From: Cryobacterium sp. GrIS_2_6
GTDB taxonomy: Bacteria; Actinomycetota; Actinomycetes; Actinomycetales; Microbacteriaceae
Direction: 5' to 3'
Assembly (NCBI RefSeq): GCF_035984545.1
Contig: NZ_JAXCHP010000001.1
Location: forward strand, 3,286,001-3,350,000
Length of the DNA stretch: 64,000 bases
Shown: positions 50,063 through 58,379 of the stretch, piece by piece
Layout: the number at the start of each line of letters is the position of its first letter
Numbering within the stretch: position 1 is the stretch's first letter
The notes under the pieces: model-generated
What the model saw: the letters and a program-made list of their open reading frames with translations, nothing else
Told to the model about the DNA's origin: nothing
Database searches by the model: none
Made by a program: the position numbers and the translations under genes

Positions 50063-51721
50063 TCAGTCGCGGTTGGGTGGTCCGGTGAGGACCTGGTGGG
50101 CGCGGTGTCGGTTCGGTGGCCGCCAGAGCCGGTGCGGGTCGATCAACCCGGGGGCCCGCACTTGCGGTGAGCCTTTCACCATCCGGATCTCCCACCCCGA
50201 GGTGTCGATGGTGTGGTGGTGGAACCAGCACAGGAGCACCCCGTTGTCCACGTTCGTTGGGCCGCCGGTGGCCCACGGCTTCACGTGGTGCACTTCGGCC
50301 CAGTGCGCCGGGGCTTTGCAGCCGGGGATGATGCAGCCGCCGTCCCGGGCGGTGATGGCCCGGCGTTGGGCCCGGTTGAAGTAGCGCCGTTCCGGACCAA
50401 GCTTGAGGACTTGGTTGTTCGCCCCGAACAGGACCCCTTGGAAGCCACCGTCACAGATCCGCTGACGCACCGTCTTGAGCGACACCGGCGCTTCGACCCC
50501 GTCGATCCACCCGACCCCGACCCCGGAGGCGAGGTCGGCCGCGTTCACGTGCACCATCACCGTCGGCGCCGACCCGCCCATGCTGGGCGTGTCCGTGTCG
50601 CGGGCCGCGTGTTCGAACAAGGCCCGGAGGATGTCGGCGCGTTTCTCCCCGCCCGTGCGGGTGTCCGCGCGCCGCTCCCGCAGCGCCGCTTCGATCACGT
50701 CAAGCTCCGGGCCCGTGTCGGTGCCGGTGCCCGCTGACTCGGCGCCGGGAATCAACTGCCCCGAATCCATGAGCGCCTGTTCCTCGGCGGTAGGGAACGC
50801 CGGGCGGGCGTGGAAGCTCAGGAAGGCGTCGAAGAGGGTGTTCATCACCCCGAACAGTTCCGGTGTCACCCCACCCTTCACCGGATACAAGCCGTTCTTG
50901 AGTTGTCCGAAGCCGATGTTGGACTTCGCCTCGAACACGTCCTCCTGCGGGAGCACCCCGTCGGGGTCCAGGGCCGCCTGCCACTGCGCGACCATGCCCC
51001 GGACCAGGTCCGTCGCCGCAGGCACCCCGGCGCCGGCGAGGATCTCGGTCTCCGGGGTGATCCACCCGGCCGCCGTGGCGACCAGGGCACGCTCGGCGAC
51101 CTCGACCTCCGCCGGGACCGCCCGGTGACTGACCGACCCGAGCCCCGTCGTGATCAGCTCGGCCGCTTCCACCCCGATGTCCCCCGCGGTCAACGCGGCC
51201 CCCACCACCGGGAACAACGGCGGCAACACCGCCAACCCCGCCCGGCGGGGCAACACCGCGTCCCCGAGCTTGATGCGCCGCTTCACTTCCCGCCCCGACA
51301 CCCGCGTCACCCGGGTCAACACATCCCACGGGCCCCGGCAACCCATCTTCCACGCCAGGCCTTCCCGGCCCAGCACCCGCGCCCGCCGGTCCACATCCGT
51401 CGCCGTATTCACCCGGGCCGCATCCACCGTCCGCCCGATGGCCTCCACTTCTTTCAGTGTCGTGACCGCTTCCGCATCGCTGAGCAAGCCCACCGGGATG
51501 GCCGCCAGTGCGTCTGCGAGAGCCGAACGCGCCTCGGCGAGCCGGGCGACAGCATCCGCATGAACCGACGGCACCGACCCGGCCAGACCGTCAGCGCCCT
51601 CGAAACCCACGGCAACCGCAACCGCATGGGCCGACTCAACGCTCACGGTGGGCTGATCCCCATCGGCCCCGGAACGGGGTGTCTGCGGGGTGTGTGACTG
51701 GGGATCTGAAGCTCCTGCCAT
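50063..51721 (-). CDS. DUF222 and HNH endonuclease domain protein (13E12 family)
   Basis: A 552-residue protein with a long N-terminal DUF222 helical domain and a C-terminal HNH nuclease motif in RDGGCIIPGCKAPAHWAEVHHV and DNGVLLCWFHHH. Such 13E12-type proteins occur in many copies in actinobacteria and behave as mobile or repeat genes; their role is unknown. It interrupts the usual pabA-pknB neighbourhood. The reading frame is intact. Confidence 0.85.
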   Translation of the reverse strand: MAGASDPQSHTPQTPRSGADGDQPTVSVESAHAVAVAVGFEGADGLAGSVPSVHADAVARLAEARSALADALAAIPVGLLSDAEAVTTLKEVEAIGRTVDAARVNTATDVDRRARVLGREGLAWKMGCRGPWDVLTRVTRVSGREVKRRIKLGDAVLPRRAGLAVLPPLFPVVGAALTAGDIGVEAAELITTGLGSVSHRAVPAEVEVAERALVATAAGWITPETEILAGAGVPAATDLVRGMVAQWQAALDPDGVLPQEDVFEAKSNIGFGQLKNGLYPVKGGVTPELFGVMNTLFDAFLSFHARPAFPTAEEQALMDSGQLIPGAESAGTGTDTGPELDVIEAALRERRADTRTGGEKRADILRALFEHAARDTDTPSMGGSAPTVMVHVNAADLASGVGVGWIDGVEAPVSLKTVRQRICDGGFQGVLFGANNQVLKLGPERRYFNRAQRRAITARDGGCIIPGCKAPAHWAEVHHVKPWATGGPTNVDNGVLLCWFHHHTIDTSGWEIRMVKGSPQVRAPGLIDPHRLWRPPNRHRAHQVLTGPPNRD

Positions 51722-51806
51722 ACCCCGATTCTACCGCGAATCGGACAGGAATTCGAGACTTACTCACATAATTTTGGGCTTCTCATCGTGAGTTTCAGAC
51801 CTGAAG

Positions 51807-53230
51807 CGGCCTTACGATTTCGGTGAGATGCGCATAGCCTGTTCCGGTGATTGAAACCGGCCGGCCGTGAGCGCGAAGGCCGTCATTTGTCCCCGCGGCC
51901 ACGAAAGCGTCCGTATCGTCCGAGATGGAATCCAACGTGAGGGCGGACGGCCCAAGCAGCGTTGGCGCTGCGTGCTCCCGGACGGGTCCTATCACCGATT
52001 TCTCGGAGTAATGAGTCGAACGATCACGGTTGACTCAACCTGCGTGGAGTGCGAGAACCATATCGCACCTCATGTTGGGCCCGTCGCTCCGGCCGAGGGC
52101 GAGTACCTGGTGCGGGAGATCGCCGGTGCGCTCGTGGACATCGGCCGCGGCCAGACCTATACCGACGCCGCACTGCGGGTCCGGGCCCGAGCGAACATCG
52201 GGAAGACGGGCGAACGCAAAGATGTCATCAACGGCCAGACCGTCGCGGACTGGATGGCCGACTTCGTTCCGGCCGTCGCCGCCCGCCACGAGCAGACACG
52301 GTGGCCTGCAGTGCTAGTGCTGGACTCGTCGACGTTCAGCTGGACCGACCCGTTGACGACCAAGAGCCTGGCGCTCTTCTTCATCCTGGCCGCGTATGGA
52401 TACGACAAGGACGGGAAAAACGGCCGACTCTGGAAACTCGAAGCCTCACCCTCCAGCGACACCGCAGCGTGGGCGGAATTCCTCAGCTCTTTGCCCGGGA
52501 AACCAGACTCAATCGTCTGCGATCAGGACGTCGCCATCATCGGCGCCATCAACGTCCACTGGGGACAATGGGCCGCCGTGAACCTTGTCCACCACTGCGA
52601 ACACCACCTCAGCGAGCGAGCCCTGGCCGCGTTCAAAAGCGACAAACTCGACTCCGACGACCCCGTCCGGACCCTCTTTCATGGAGCCTTCACCTCGCGA
52701 GAGAAGTGGGACGCGTTCGAGGCTGAAATCACCAGCCGGCCACGACTGCTGCTGACGAACAGCTGGCTCGCCAGGAACGTCACCTGGATGCGAGGACAGA
52801 CACAGGGGCGCTCACGGATCCCACCCGTCTACTCCAACAGCGCCGTCGAACAACCCTTGCGAGAGATCCGGGCGATGATCCGACCCCGCGCATTCGTGTT
52901 CAGGAACCGAGCCCGACTGAACAATGTCCTGATTCTCATGCGCTTGGCGCGCCTTCGCGTGGACACCGCCACCGACTACGCCAGCGACATCCGCGACTTC
53001 CTCAGCAAGCACGACGGCCACCCACCTCGCACCTACCGAGCTACCTATGACAAAACGGCCAACGCGGACGGTGAGATCCTCCTCAGCAGCCTCTGGGCGC
53101 CCAAAGCCCAACTCGCGATGGCCGAAGCACGCGCGAAGAAAGCTCGCGCTCGAGTTCAGGCCCGCGAAATCGCAGAGGCCAAGGAATCCAAACTCAAACT
53201 CGACTCCATCTCACCGAAATCGTAAGGCCG
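51807..53230. mobile_element. Complete insertion sequence, 1,424 bp, 24 bp perfect terminal inverted repeats
   Basis: The left end (51807-51830, beginning CGGCCTTACGATTTCGG) is the exact reverse complement of the right end (53207-53230). One intact transposase gene fills the inside. The transposase stop codon lies within the right repeat. No clear target duplication flanks it: the adjacent bases are CTGAAG on the left and ATCCGA on the right. Confidence 0.9.
51867..53225 (+). CDS. DDE-type transposase of the 1,424 bp insertion sequence
   Basis: A 452-residue transposase. It has an N-terminal zinc-ribbon-like segment (CPRGHESVRIVRDG, RPKQRWRC, STCVECENH). Plausible DDE residues are Asp in LVLDSSTFSW, Asp in SIVCDQDVAI and Glu in SNSAVEQPLREIRAM. 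The C-terminus is Lys/Arg/Ala-rich. The start is GTG at 51867. The gene is intact and spans the element between the repeats. Size and zinc ribbon recall ISL3 elements, but other motifs do not clearly fit, so the family is left open. Confidence 0.82.
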   Translation: MSAKAVICPRGHESVRIVRDGIQREGGRPKQRWRCVLPDGSYHRFLGVMSRTITVDSTCVECENHIAPHVGPVAPAEGEYLVREIAGALVDIGRGQTYTDAALRVRARANIGKTGERKDVINGQTVADWMADFVPAVAARHEQTRWPAVLVLDSSTFSWTDPLTTKSLALFFILAAYGYDKDGKNGRLWKLEASPSSDTAAWAEFLSSLPGKPDSIVCDQDVAIIGAINVHWGQWAAVNLVHHCEHHLSERALAAFKSDKLDSDDPVRTLFHGAFTSREKWDAFEAEITSRPRLLLTNSWLARNVTWMRGQTQGRSRIPPVYSNSAVEQPLREIRAMIRPRAFVFRNRARLNNVLILMRLARLRVDTATDYASDIRDFLSKHDGHPPRTYRATYDKTANADGEILLSSLWAPKAQLAMAEARAKKARARVQAREIAEAKESKLKLDSISPKS

Positions 53231-53258
53231 ATCCGATGACGAGTACGCCGAGTCTTCG

Positions 53259-53355
53259 GTGGCTAACTCAGGAGATTCGCCAGGGCGGGCCGCACCGGCC
53301 CGCGGACCAGTGCTGCCGATTCCACCCAGCCACAACGATTTCCTGAGTTAGCCAC
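53259..53355. mobile_element. MITE-like 97 bp element with 15 bp perfect inverted ends
   Basis: GTGGCTAACTCAGGA (53259-53273) and its exact reverse complement (53341-53355) bound 67 bases with no coding capacity. The arms continue imperfectly inwards (GATTCG against AATCGT). It lies between the insertion sequence and pknB. It could be a MITE, a remnant of another insertion sequence, or a long hairpin ending the pknB transcript. Confidence 0.55.
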
Positions 53356-53391
53356 ACTCACCAGCTTCCGCGCTCCTGCGGGAGGGTGGAA

Positions 53392-55116
53392 CTACTTGGC
53401 GCAGTAGGTGAGCGCGACTTCGGATTTCTGTTGCACGTCGCCGGGGGCCTGGGATTGCTTGGTGACCGGAGAGCCCGGCTGACTGGCACAGGTCGTGTCC
53501 GGGGTCGGCATGGGCACGAGCTGTACTGACGCGCCCTGCAACAGCTCACTCGCGGCTGTCAGAGACTGGCCGACGAGGTTCGGCAGGGTGACGAGGCCGC
53601 TGGAGATGAAGAGATCGACGGTGTCGCCGGTCTGGGTACTGGCCGACAGTGCCGGGTCGGTGCGCAGCACAAGGTTGGGCGCGATCGTCGCAGAGTTCTC
53701 CTTGGTGATCGACCCTGGCAGGAGCCCGAGAGCACTGATCGCGGCCTGGGCGTCGGCGATCGGCAGGTTCGTGACATCGGGCACCGTCACGGGCTGCGGA
53801 CCCGTTGATACGTAGACCTTGATCACATCGGTCGGTTGGGCAATCGTTCCAGCGGGCGGGTCTGTGCGGGTGACCTTGTCCTTGGGGACCGTTGCGCTGG
53901 CCTCCTGGGCCATCGTGGCAGCGAGGTCGGACTCGATGAGGGTGTTCTGGGCGGTCTCGTAGCTCTGGCCGACCAACGAGGGCACCTTCCGGGAGTTGTC
54001 CGGGAGGTCGCTGCTGGGGGTGAGGCTGAAGGCCCAGATCATCACGGAAAGCACGATCACGATCACGCTGAGGATGCCGGCCCAGATCCAGATGACCGGG
54101 GGCCGTCGCTGGGTGCGCACCATTGTGGCGTCCTCGGCGAGTTGTTTGAGCGCGAGCTCCGATCCGGAGGTCGCCGTGGGCGGTGCGCCGAAAAGGCTCG
54201 CGGTGGCCTCATCGACGGGGCGGTGCAGCGGGATCACGCCGGAGCCGGCGATCTCGACATCCGTTCGGAATTCGACGGCGCTCTGGTACCGGGCGAAACG
54301 GTCCTTCTCAAGGGCGCGCATCACGACGACGTCGAGTGCCGGGGAAACCTTGGGGTTGATCGAGCTGGGGGCGACCGGTGTCTCGCTGACGTGCTGGTAG
54401 GCGACGGCGACCGGCGTGTCGCCGCGGAAGGGCGCGCGGCCGGTGAGCATCTCGAAGAGGACGACGCCGGTGGAGTACAGGTCCGTGCGTGCGTCGACGG
54501 ATTCGCCCTTGGCCTGCTCCGGGGAGAAATACGAGGCCGTGCCGAGGATCGCCGTGGTCTGGGCGACCGTCGTCGAGGAATCCGAGATGGCCCTGGCGAT
54601 GCCGAAGTCCATCACCTTCACCTGGCCGGTCTTGGTGATCATGATGTTGCCGGGCTTGATGTCGCGGTGCACGACACCCGCGCGGTGCGAGTACTCGAGC
54701 GCCGTCAGTACGCCGTCGATGATGCGCACGGCCTCGGTGGCCTGGACCGGGCCTTCGCGGATGATGTCCTTGAGCAGGCGTCCGTCGACGAATTCCATCA
54801 CGATGAACGGAATCTGCGATTCGAGGCCGCCGGGTTCTCCGACGGTCTCCTCGCCGGCGTCGAAGACACGCACGATCGTGGGGTGCGCCATTCGCGCCGC
54901 GGCCTGGGCCTCCTGGCGGAAGCGGGTGCGGAAGGCGGGATCGGCCGCGAGGGACGACTTCAGGAGCTTGATCGCAACCGTGCGGCCGAGCCGCGCGTCG
55001 GTGCCGATATGCACGTCGGACATGCCGCCGCGACCAATGAGTGCCCCCACTCGATAGCGACCTGCGAGCAGGCGGCCTTCATCACTCACAGACTCACTCC
55101 CACTCTTGTCGACCAT
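53392..55116 (-). CDS. pknB: Serine/threonine protein kinase PknB with three PASTA domains
   Basis: Membrane kinase that senses muropeptides or lipid II and controls wall growth. The N-terminal kinase has GRGGMSDVHIGTD, the lysine in AIKLLKSS, HRDIKPGNIMI and DFG. A membrane helix (VIWIWAGILSVIVIVLSVMIW, in part) leads to three extracellular PASTA repeats with VPSLVGQS, VPDVTNLP and LPNLVGQS. Two cysteines near the C-terminus may form a disulfide. 574 residues. It is the last gene of the fhaA-to-pknB operon. Confidence 0.94.
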   Translation of the reverse strand: MVDKSGSESVSDEGRLLAGRYRVGALIGRGGMSDVHIGTDARLGRTVAIKLLKSSLAADPAFRTRFRQEAQAAARMAHPTIVRVFDAGEETVGEPGGLESQIPFIVMEFVDGRLLKDIIREGPVQATEAVRIIDGVLTALEYSHRAGVVHRDIKPGNIMITKTGQVKVMDFGIARAISDSSTTVAQTTAILGTASYFSPEQAKGESVDARTDLYSTGVVLFEMLTGRAPFRGDTPVAVAYQHVSETPVAPSSINPKVSPALDVVVMRALEKDRFARYQSAVEFRTDVEIAGSGVIPLHRPVDEATASLFGAPPTATSGSELALKQLAEDATMVRTQRRPPVIWIWAGILSVIVIVLSVMIWAFSLTPSSDLPDNSRKVPSLVGQSYETAQNTLIESDLAATMAQEASATVPKDKVTRTDPPAGTIAQPTDVIKVYVSTGPQPVTVPDVTNLPIADAQAAISALGLLPGSITKENSATIAPNLVLRTDPALSASTQTGDTVDLFISSGLVTLPNLVGQSLTAASELLQGASVQLVPMPTPDTTCASQPGSPVTKQSQAPGDVQQKSEVALTYCAK

Positions 55117-55197
55117 TCGGCTCCGGACATCGCCCCGGCTGAGGCAACCCTGGTTGCGCGGATCTTGGCTATTTTAGCTGACGTCCCTGCGTCAGTC

Positions 55198-56931
55198 TTA
55201 CGGGGTCGCAGCGGTGATCGGCACCGCGGTAGAGGACGGCGACCAGGCTGAGGCGACCTGTCCGCAGTAGTACAGGTACTTGACGGTCATCGATCCGACC
55301 GGGCCGGCGACGACGGTCGCCGTGGTGACATCGGCGCCCGTCGGGTTCGCGGATTGCACCGTGCCGCCCGTGACCTCGAGCTTGTACCCGGCCAGGGTCT
55401 GGCCAGTGGGGCACGACTGCGCGACCCAGGTGTAGGTCACCGTCTTACCGCTGGCGACGGTGGTCGTGGTTGTCGTCGGAGCGGCGCTCGGGGCGTCGGG
55501 CACGACGGCCGGAGCGTAGACCGTGACCGTGATCTTCTCGCCCTTCTTCACCGGGCCGGTCGGGTTGACCGAGTAGACCGTGTCCGCGACCTGGGTGGCC
55601 GGGTCGACCGAGGCCTTGCCCGTTGCGACGTCGGCGACGAAGCCCATGTCAGCGAGCATCTTGCGAGCCTCCGCGCTCGTCTTACCGATGAAATCGGACT
55701 CGGTTACCTCCGCTGTGGTGGGCGTCGGGGTCGGGGTTGGCGTCGGCGTGGGCGTCGGAGTGGCTCTCGGCGTCTTCGAGGGAGTCGGCGTCGGAGTGCT
55801 CGACGTTGTCGACGTCGTCACGGGGGTGCTTCCGCTGTTCTGCTGGGAAACGAACGCGACAATGCCACCGATGAGAACAAGGGCCAGCAGTGCGATCAGG
55901 GCGATGAGAGGCCAGGTCCAGGGGCTCCGCTTCTTCTTCGCGGCCTCCTCGGCCTCCGCCGCTGCCGCTGACGCACGCGTGACGGGCGGCAGCCCGGAGG
56001 GAAGCAGCGTGGTTGCCTGCGCGTTCGCGCCGGCACCGGGCATGAGCATGGTCGCCATGGTGGGGGTGACCCCGTTCATAACGGCAGGAACGGAAGCGGC
56101 CGCGAGTGCGACATCACCGCGGCGCAGGGCGGTCGCGGCCCTCGCGAGGTGGGCCGCGGATGCCGGGCGATCCGCCGGGTTCTTCGCGAGGCAGGAGATG
56201 ACGAGGTTGCGGACCGGCTCGGAGACGGTGTCGGGCAGGTCAGGGGCGATCTCGTTGATCTGCGCCATCGCGATGGCCACCTGGGACTCGCCCGTGAACG
56301 GGCGGCGTCCGGCGAGGCACTCGTATGCCACGATCCCCAGTGAGTAGATGTCGGTCGTCGGCGACGCCGAGCGACCGCTCGCCTGTTCGGGCGAGAGGTA
56401 CTGCACGGTGCCCATGACCTGGCCGGTCGCGGTCAGTGGAACCTGGTCCGCGATGCGGGCGATGCCGAAGTCGGTGATCTTGACGCGGCCGTCGGGGGTG
56501 ATCAGCAGGTTCCCTGGCTTGATGTCCCGGTGCACCAGTCCCGCGGCGTGCGCGGCGTGCAGTGCGGATGCCGTCTGAGCGACGATATCGAGGACCTTGT
56601 CGGTCGGCAGGACGTGCTCGCGCTCGAGGATCGTCGACAGGGCTTCGCCTGGTACGAGTTCCATGACGAGGAACGCGCTTCCGTCTTCTTCGCCGTAGTC
56701 GAAGACATTGGCGATGCCTTCGTGGTTGACGAGAGCGGCGTGACGGGCCTCGGCGCGGAAGCGCTCGAGGAAGCCCGGGTCACCGAGGTACTCGTCTTTC
56801 AAGATCTTGATTGCAACGGTACGACCGATTACGAGGTCGACGGACTGCCAGACCTCGCCCATTCCGCCGATGGCGATCCGGGACTTCAGTTCGTAGCGTC
56901 CCCCGAAGGTGAGCCCTGCTGTGGGTCTCAT
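55198..56931 (-). CDS. pknA: Serine/threonine protein kinase PknA with PASTA and an extra C-terminal extracellular domain
   Basis: Membrane kinase partner of PknB. The kinase domain has GGMGEVWQSVD, the lysine in AIKILKDE, HRDIKPGNLLI and DFG. A membrane helix (WPLIALIALLALVLIGGIVAF, in part) is followed by a Thr/Pro linker and one PASTA-like repeat (SDFIGKTSAEARKML). A further 90 residues rich in beta-strand signatures carry two cysteines (SCPTG, YYCGQ). Mycobacterial PknA has no PASTA or extra domain. It overlaps pbpA by 4 bases. Confidence 0.92.
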   Translation of the reverse strand: MRPTAGLTFGGRYELKSRIAIGGMGEVWQSVDLVIGRTVAIKILKDEYLGDPGFLERFRAEARHAALVNHEGIANVFDYGEEDGSAFLVMELVPGEALSTILEREHVLPTDKVLDIVAQTASALHAAHAAGLVHRDIKPGNLLITPDGRVKITDFGIARIADQVPLTATGQVMGTVQYLSPEQASGRSASPTTDIYSLGIVAYECLAGRRPFTGESQVAIAMAQINEIAPDLPDTVSEPVRNLVISCLAKNPADRPASAAHLARAATALRRGDVALAAASVPAVMNGVTPTMATMLMPGAGANAQATTLLPSGLPPVTRASAAAAEAEEAAKKKRSPWTWPLIALIALLALVLIGGIVAFVSQQNSGSTPVTTSTTSSTPTPTPSKTPRATPTPTPTPTPTPTPTTAEVTESDFIGKTSAEARKMLADMGFVADVATGKASVDPATQVADTVYSVNPTGPVKKGEKITVTVYAPAVVPDAPSAAPTTTTTTVASGKTVTYTWVAQSCPTGQTLAGYKLEVTGGTVQSANPTGADVTTATVVAGPVGSMTVKYLYYCGQVASAWSPSSTAVPITAATP

Positions 56932-58379
56932 TTGTTCAGCACCGCCTCTAGTACCTGCTTTGCAACGGGTGCGGCGAGCAAATTGCCGTACCCCTTCTGG
57001 CCAAGACCTCCGCCATCCTCGACGAGGACGGTGATCGCGTATTTTGGATCTCCTGCGGGAGCAAAACCGGTGAACCAGAGTGTGTATGGCTCGCCAGTTC
57101 CGTTCTCGGCCGTACCCGTTTTTCCCGCCACGTTGACCCCGTCTATTCTTGCATTGCTCGCCGCGCCATCCGCGACGTCATTGACCATCATCTGGGTCAT
57201 CGTGGCCGCGGTTGCGGCGCTGATCACCTGTTTCACTGTCTTTGGCGTAAAGCTTTCGAGAGGGCTGAGATTGGGGGCGATGATTTCCTCCACCAGGTTC
57301 GGCGCCATCTGGACACCGCCGTTTGCGATCGTCGCCGACACCATCGCCATCTGCAGGGGGGTTGCGCGCACTTCAAACTGCCCGAATGCCGAGAGTGCTG
57401 TCTGCGCGTCGTCGAGGACCGTGGGGTACACGCTCGTCGCGACGTCGAGGGGAACCGAGTAGCTCGTGTTGAACCCGTACTTCTCGGCCATCTCCCGGAT
57501 GGCCGTCGACCCGAGCTGCAGCCCGAGCTCGGCCATGGGGATGTTGCAGGACAGGCGCAGCGCAGTGGCGATCGTGACCGTGTCTCCGCTGCCGCAGGTG
57601 CCGCCACCGGAATTGATCACGATCGACGAGCTGCCCGGCAGCGTGAAGGTCGCCAGGTTCGGGAAAGCGCTGTCGGGGGTGAACTTGCCCGATTCGATGG
57701 CAGCGGATGCGACGACGAGCTTGAAGACGGAGCCTGGAGGGTTGAGCGCATCGATGGACCGGTTGATGAGGGGGTTACCCGGGTCGCTCACGAGGCTCTG
57801 GTACGTGCCGGCGACGGCCTCGTTGTCGTGCACGGCGAGCAGGTTCGGGTCGTAGCTCGGCTTGGACACCATGGCCAGGATCCGGCCGGTCTTCGGCTCG
57901 GTGACGATGACGGCACCGGTGAGGTTCCCGAGGGCATCCCAGGCGGCCTGCTGGGCGCCAGGGTCGATCGTGACCTCGACCGAGGCGCCCTTGGAGACCT
58001 GCCCGGTGACGAGGGAGTTCATCTGGTCGAAGAACTGGGAGTCCGAGGTGCCGCTGAGCTCGCCGTTGAGCGCGCGCTCGAGCCCGGTGGCCGCGCCGTT
58101 GATGGGCAGGAACCCCGTGACAGGGGCGTAGAGCGCGGCCTTGCTGTACGTGCGCAGGTACTTGTAGTTGTCATCGGTCGGGACCGACTGTGCGATCGGG
58201 GTGCCGGCAACAAGGATGGCGCCGCGCTCGACCATGTAGCTGTCGTAGAGCGTGCGGGTATTGCGGGAGTCTGCGGACAGGCTTTCGGCCTGGAATACCT
58301 GGATGATCGTCGTCGAGCTGAGCAGGGCGACGAACATCAGCATGACGACAATGCTGACGCGCTTGAGTTCGCGATTCAT
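56928..58379 (-). CDS. pbpA: Penicillin-binding protein 2 / PbpA (class B transpeptidase)
   Basis: Cross-links peptidoglycan with RodA. The N-terminal helix VSIVVMLMFVALLSSTTII anchors a dimer domain. The transpeptidase has the serine of PPGSVFKLV, SCN in LRLSCNIPMA and KTGT in VAGKTGTAENG. ATG at 58379 (product begins MNRELKRVSI) shares a base with the rodA stop. A longer open frame upstream is antisense-like and was rejected. 483 residues. Confidence 0.94.
   Translation of the reverse strand: MNRELKRVSIVVMLMFVALLSSTTIIQVFQAESLSADSRNTRTLYDSYMVERGAILVAGTPIAQSVPTDDNYKYLRTYSKAALYAPVTGFLPINGAATGLERALNGELSGTSDSQFFDQMNSLVTGQVSKGASVEVTIDPGAQQAAWDALGNLTGAVIVTEPKTGRILAMVSKPSYDPNLLAVHDNEAVAGTYQSLVSDPGNPLINRSIDALNPPGSVFKLVVASAAIESGKFTPDSAFPNLATFTLPGSSSIVINSGGGTCGSGDTVTIATALRLSCNIPMAELGLQLGSTAIREMAEKYGFNTSYSVPLDVATSVYPTVLDDAQTALSAFGQFEVRATPLQMAMVSATIANGGVQMAPNLVEEIIAPNLSPLESFTPKTVKQVISAATAATMTQMMVNDVADGAASNARIDGVNVAGKTGTAENGTGEPYTLWFTGFAPAGDPKYAITVLVEDGGGLGQKGYGNLLAAPVAKQVLEAVLNK

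Noticed and set aside
55720..55830. GGCGTCGG repeats
   Set aside because: Coding for the Thr/Pro linker in PknA, not a separate repeat element.
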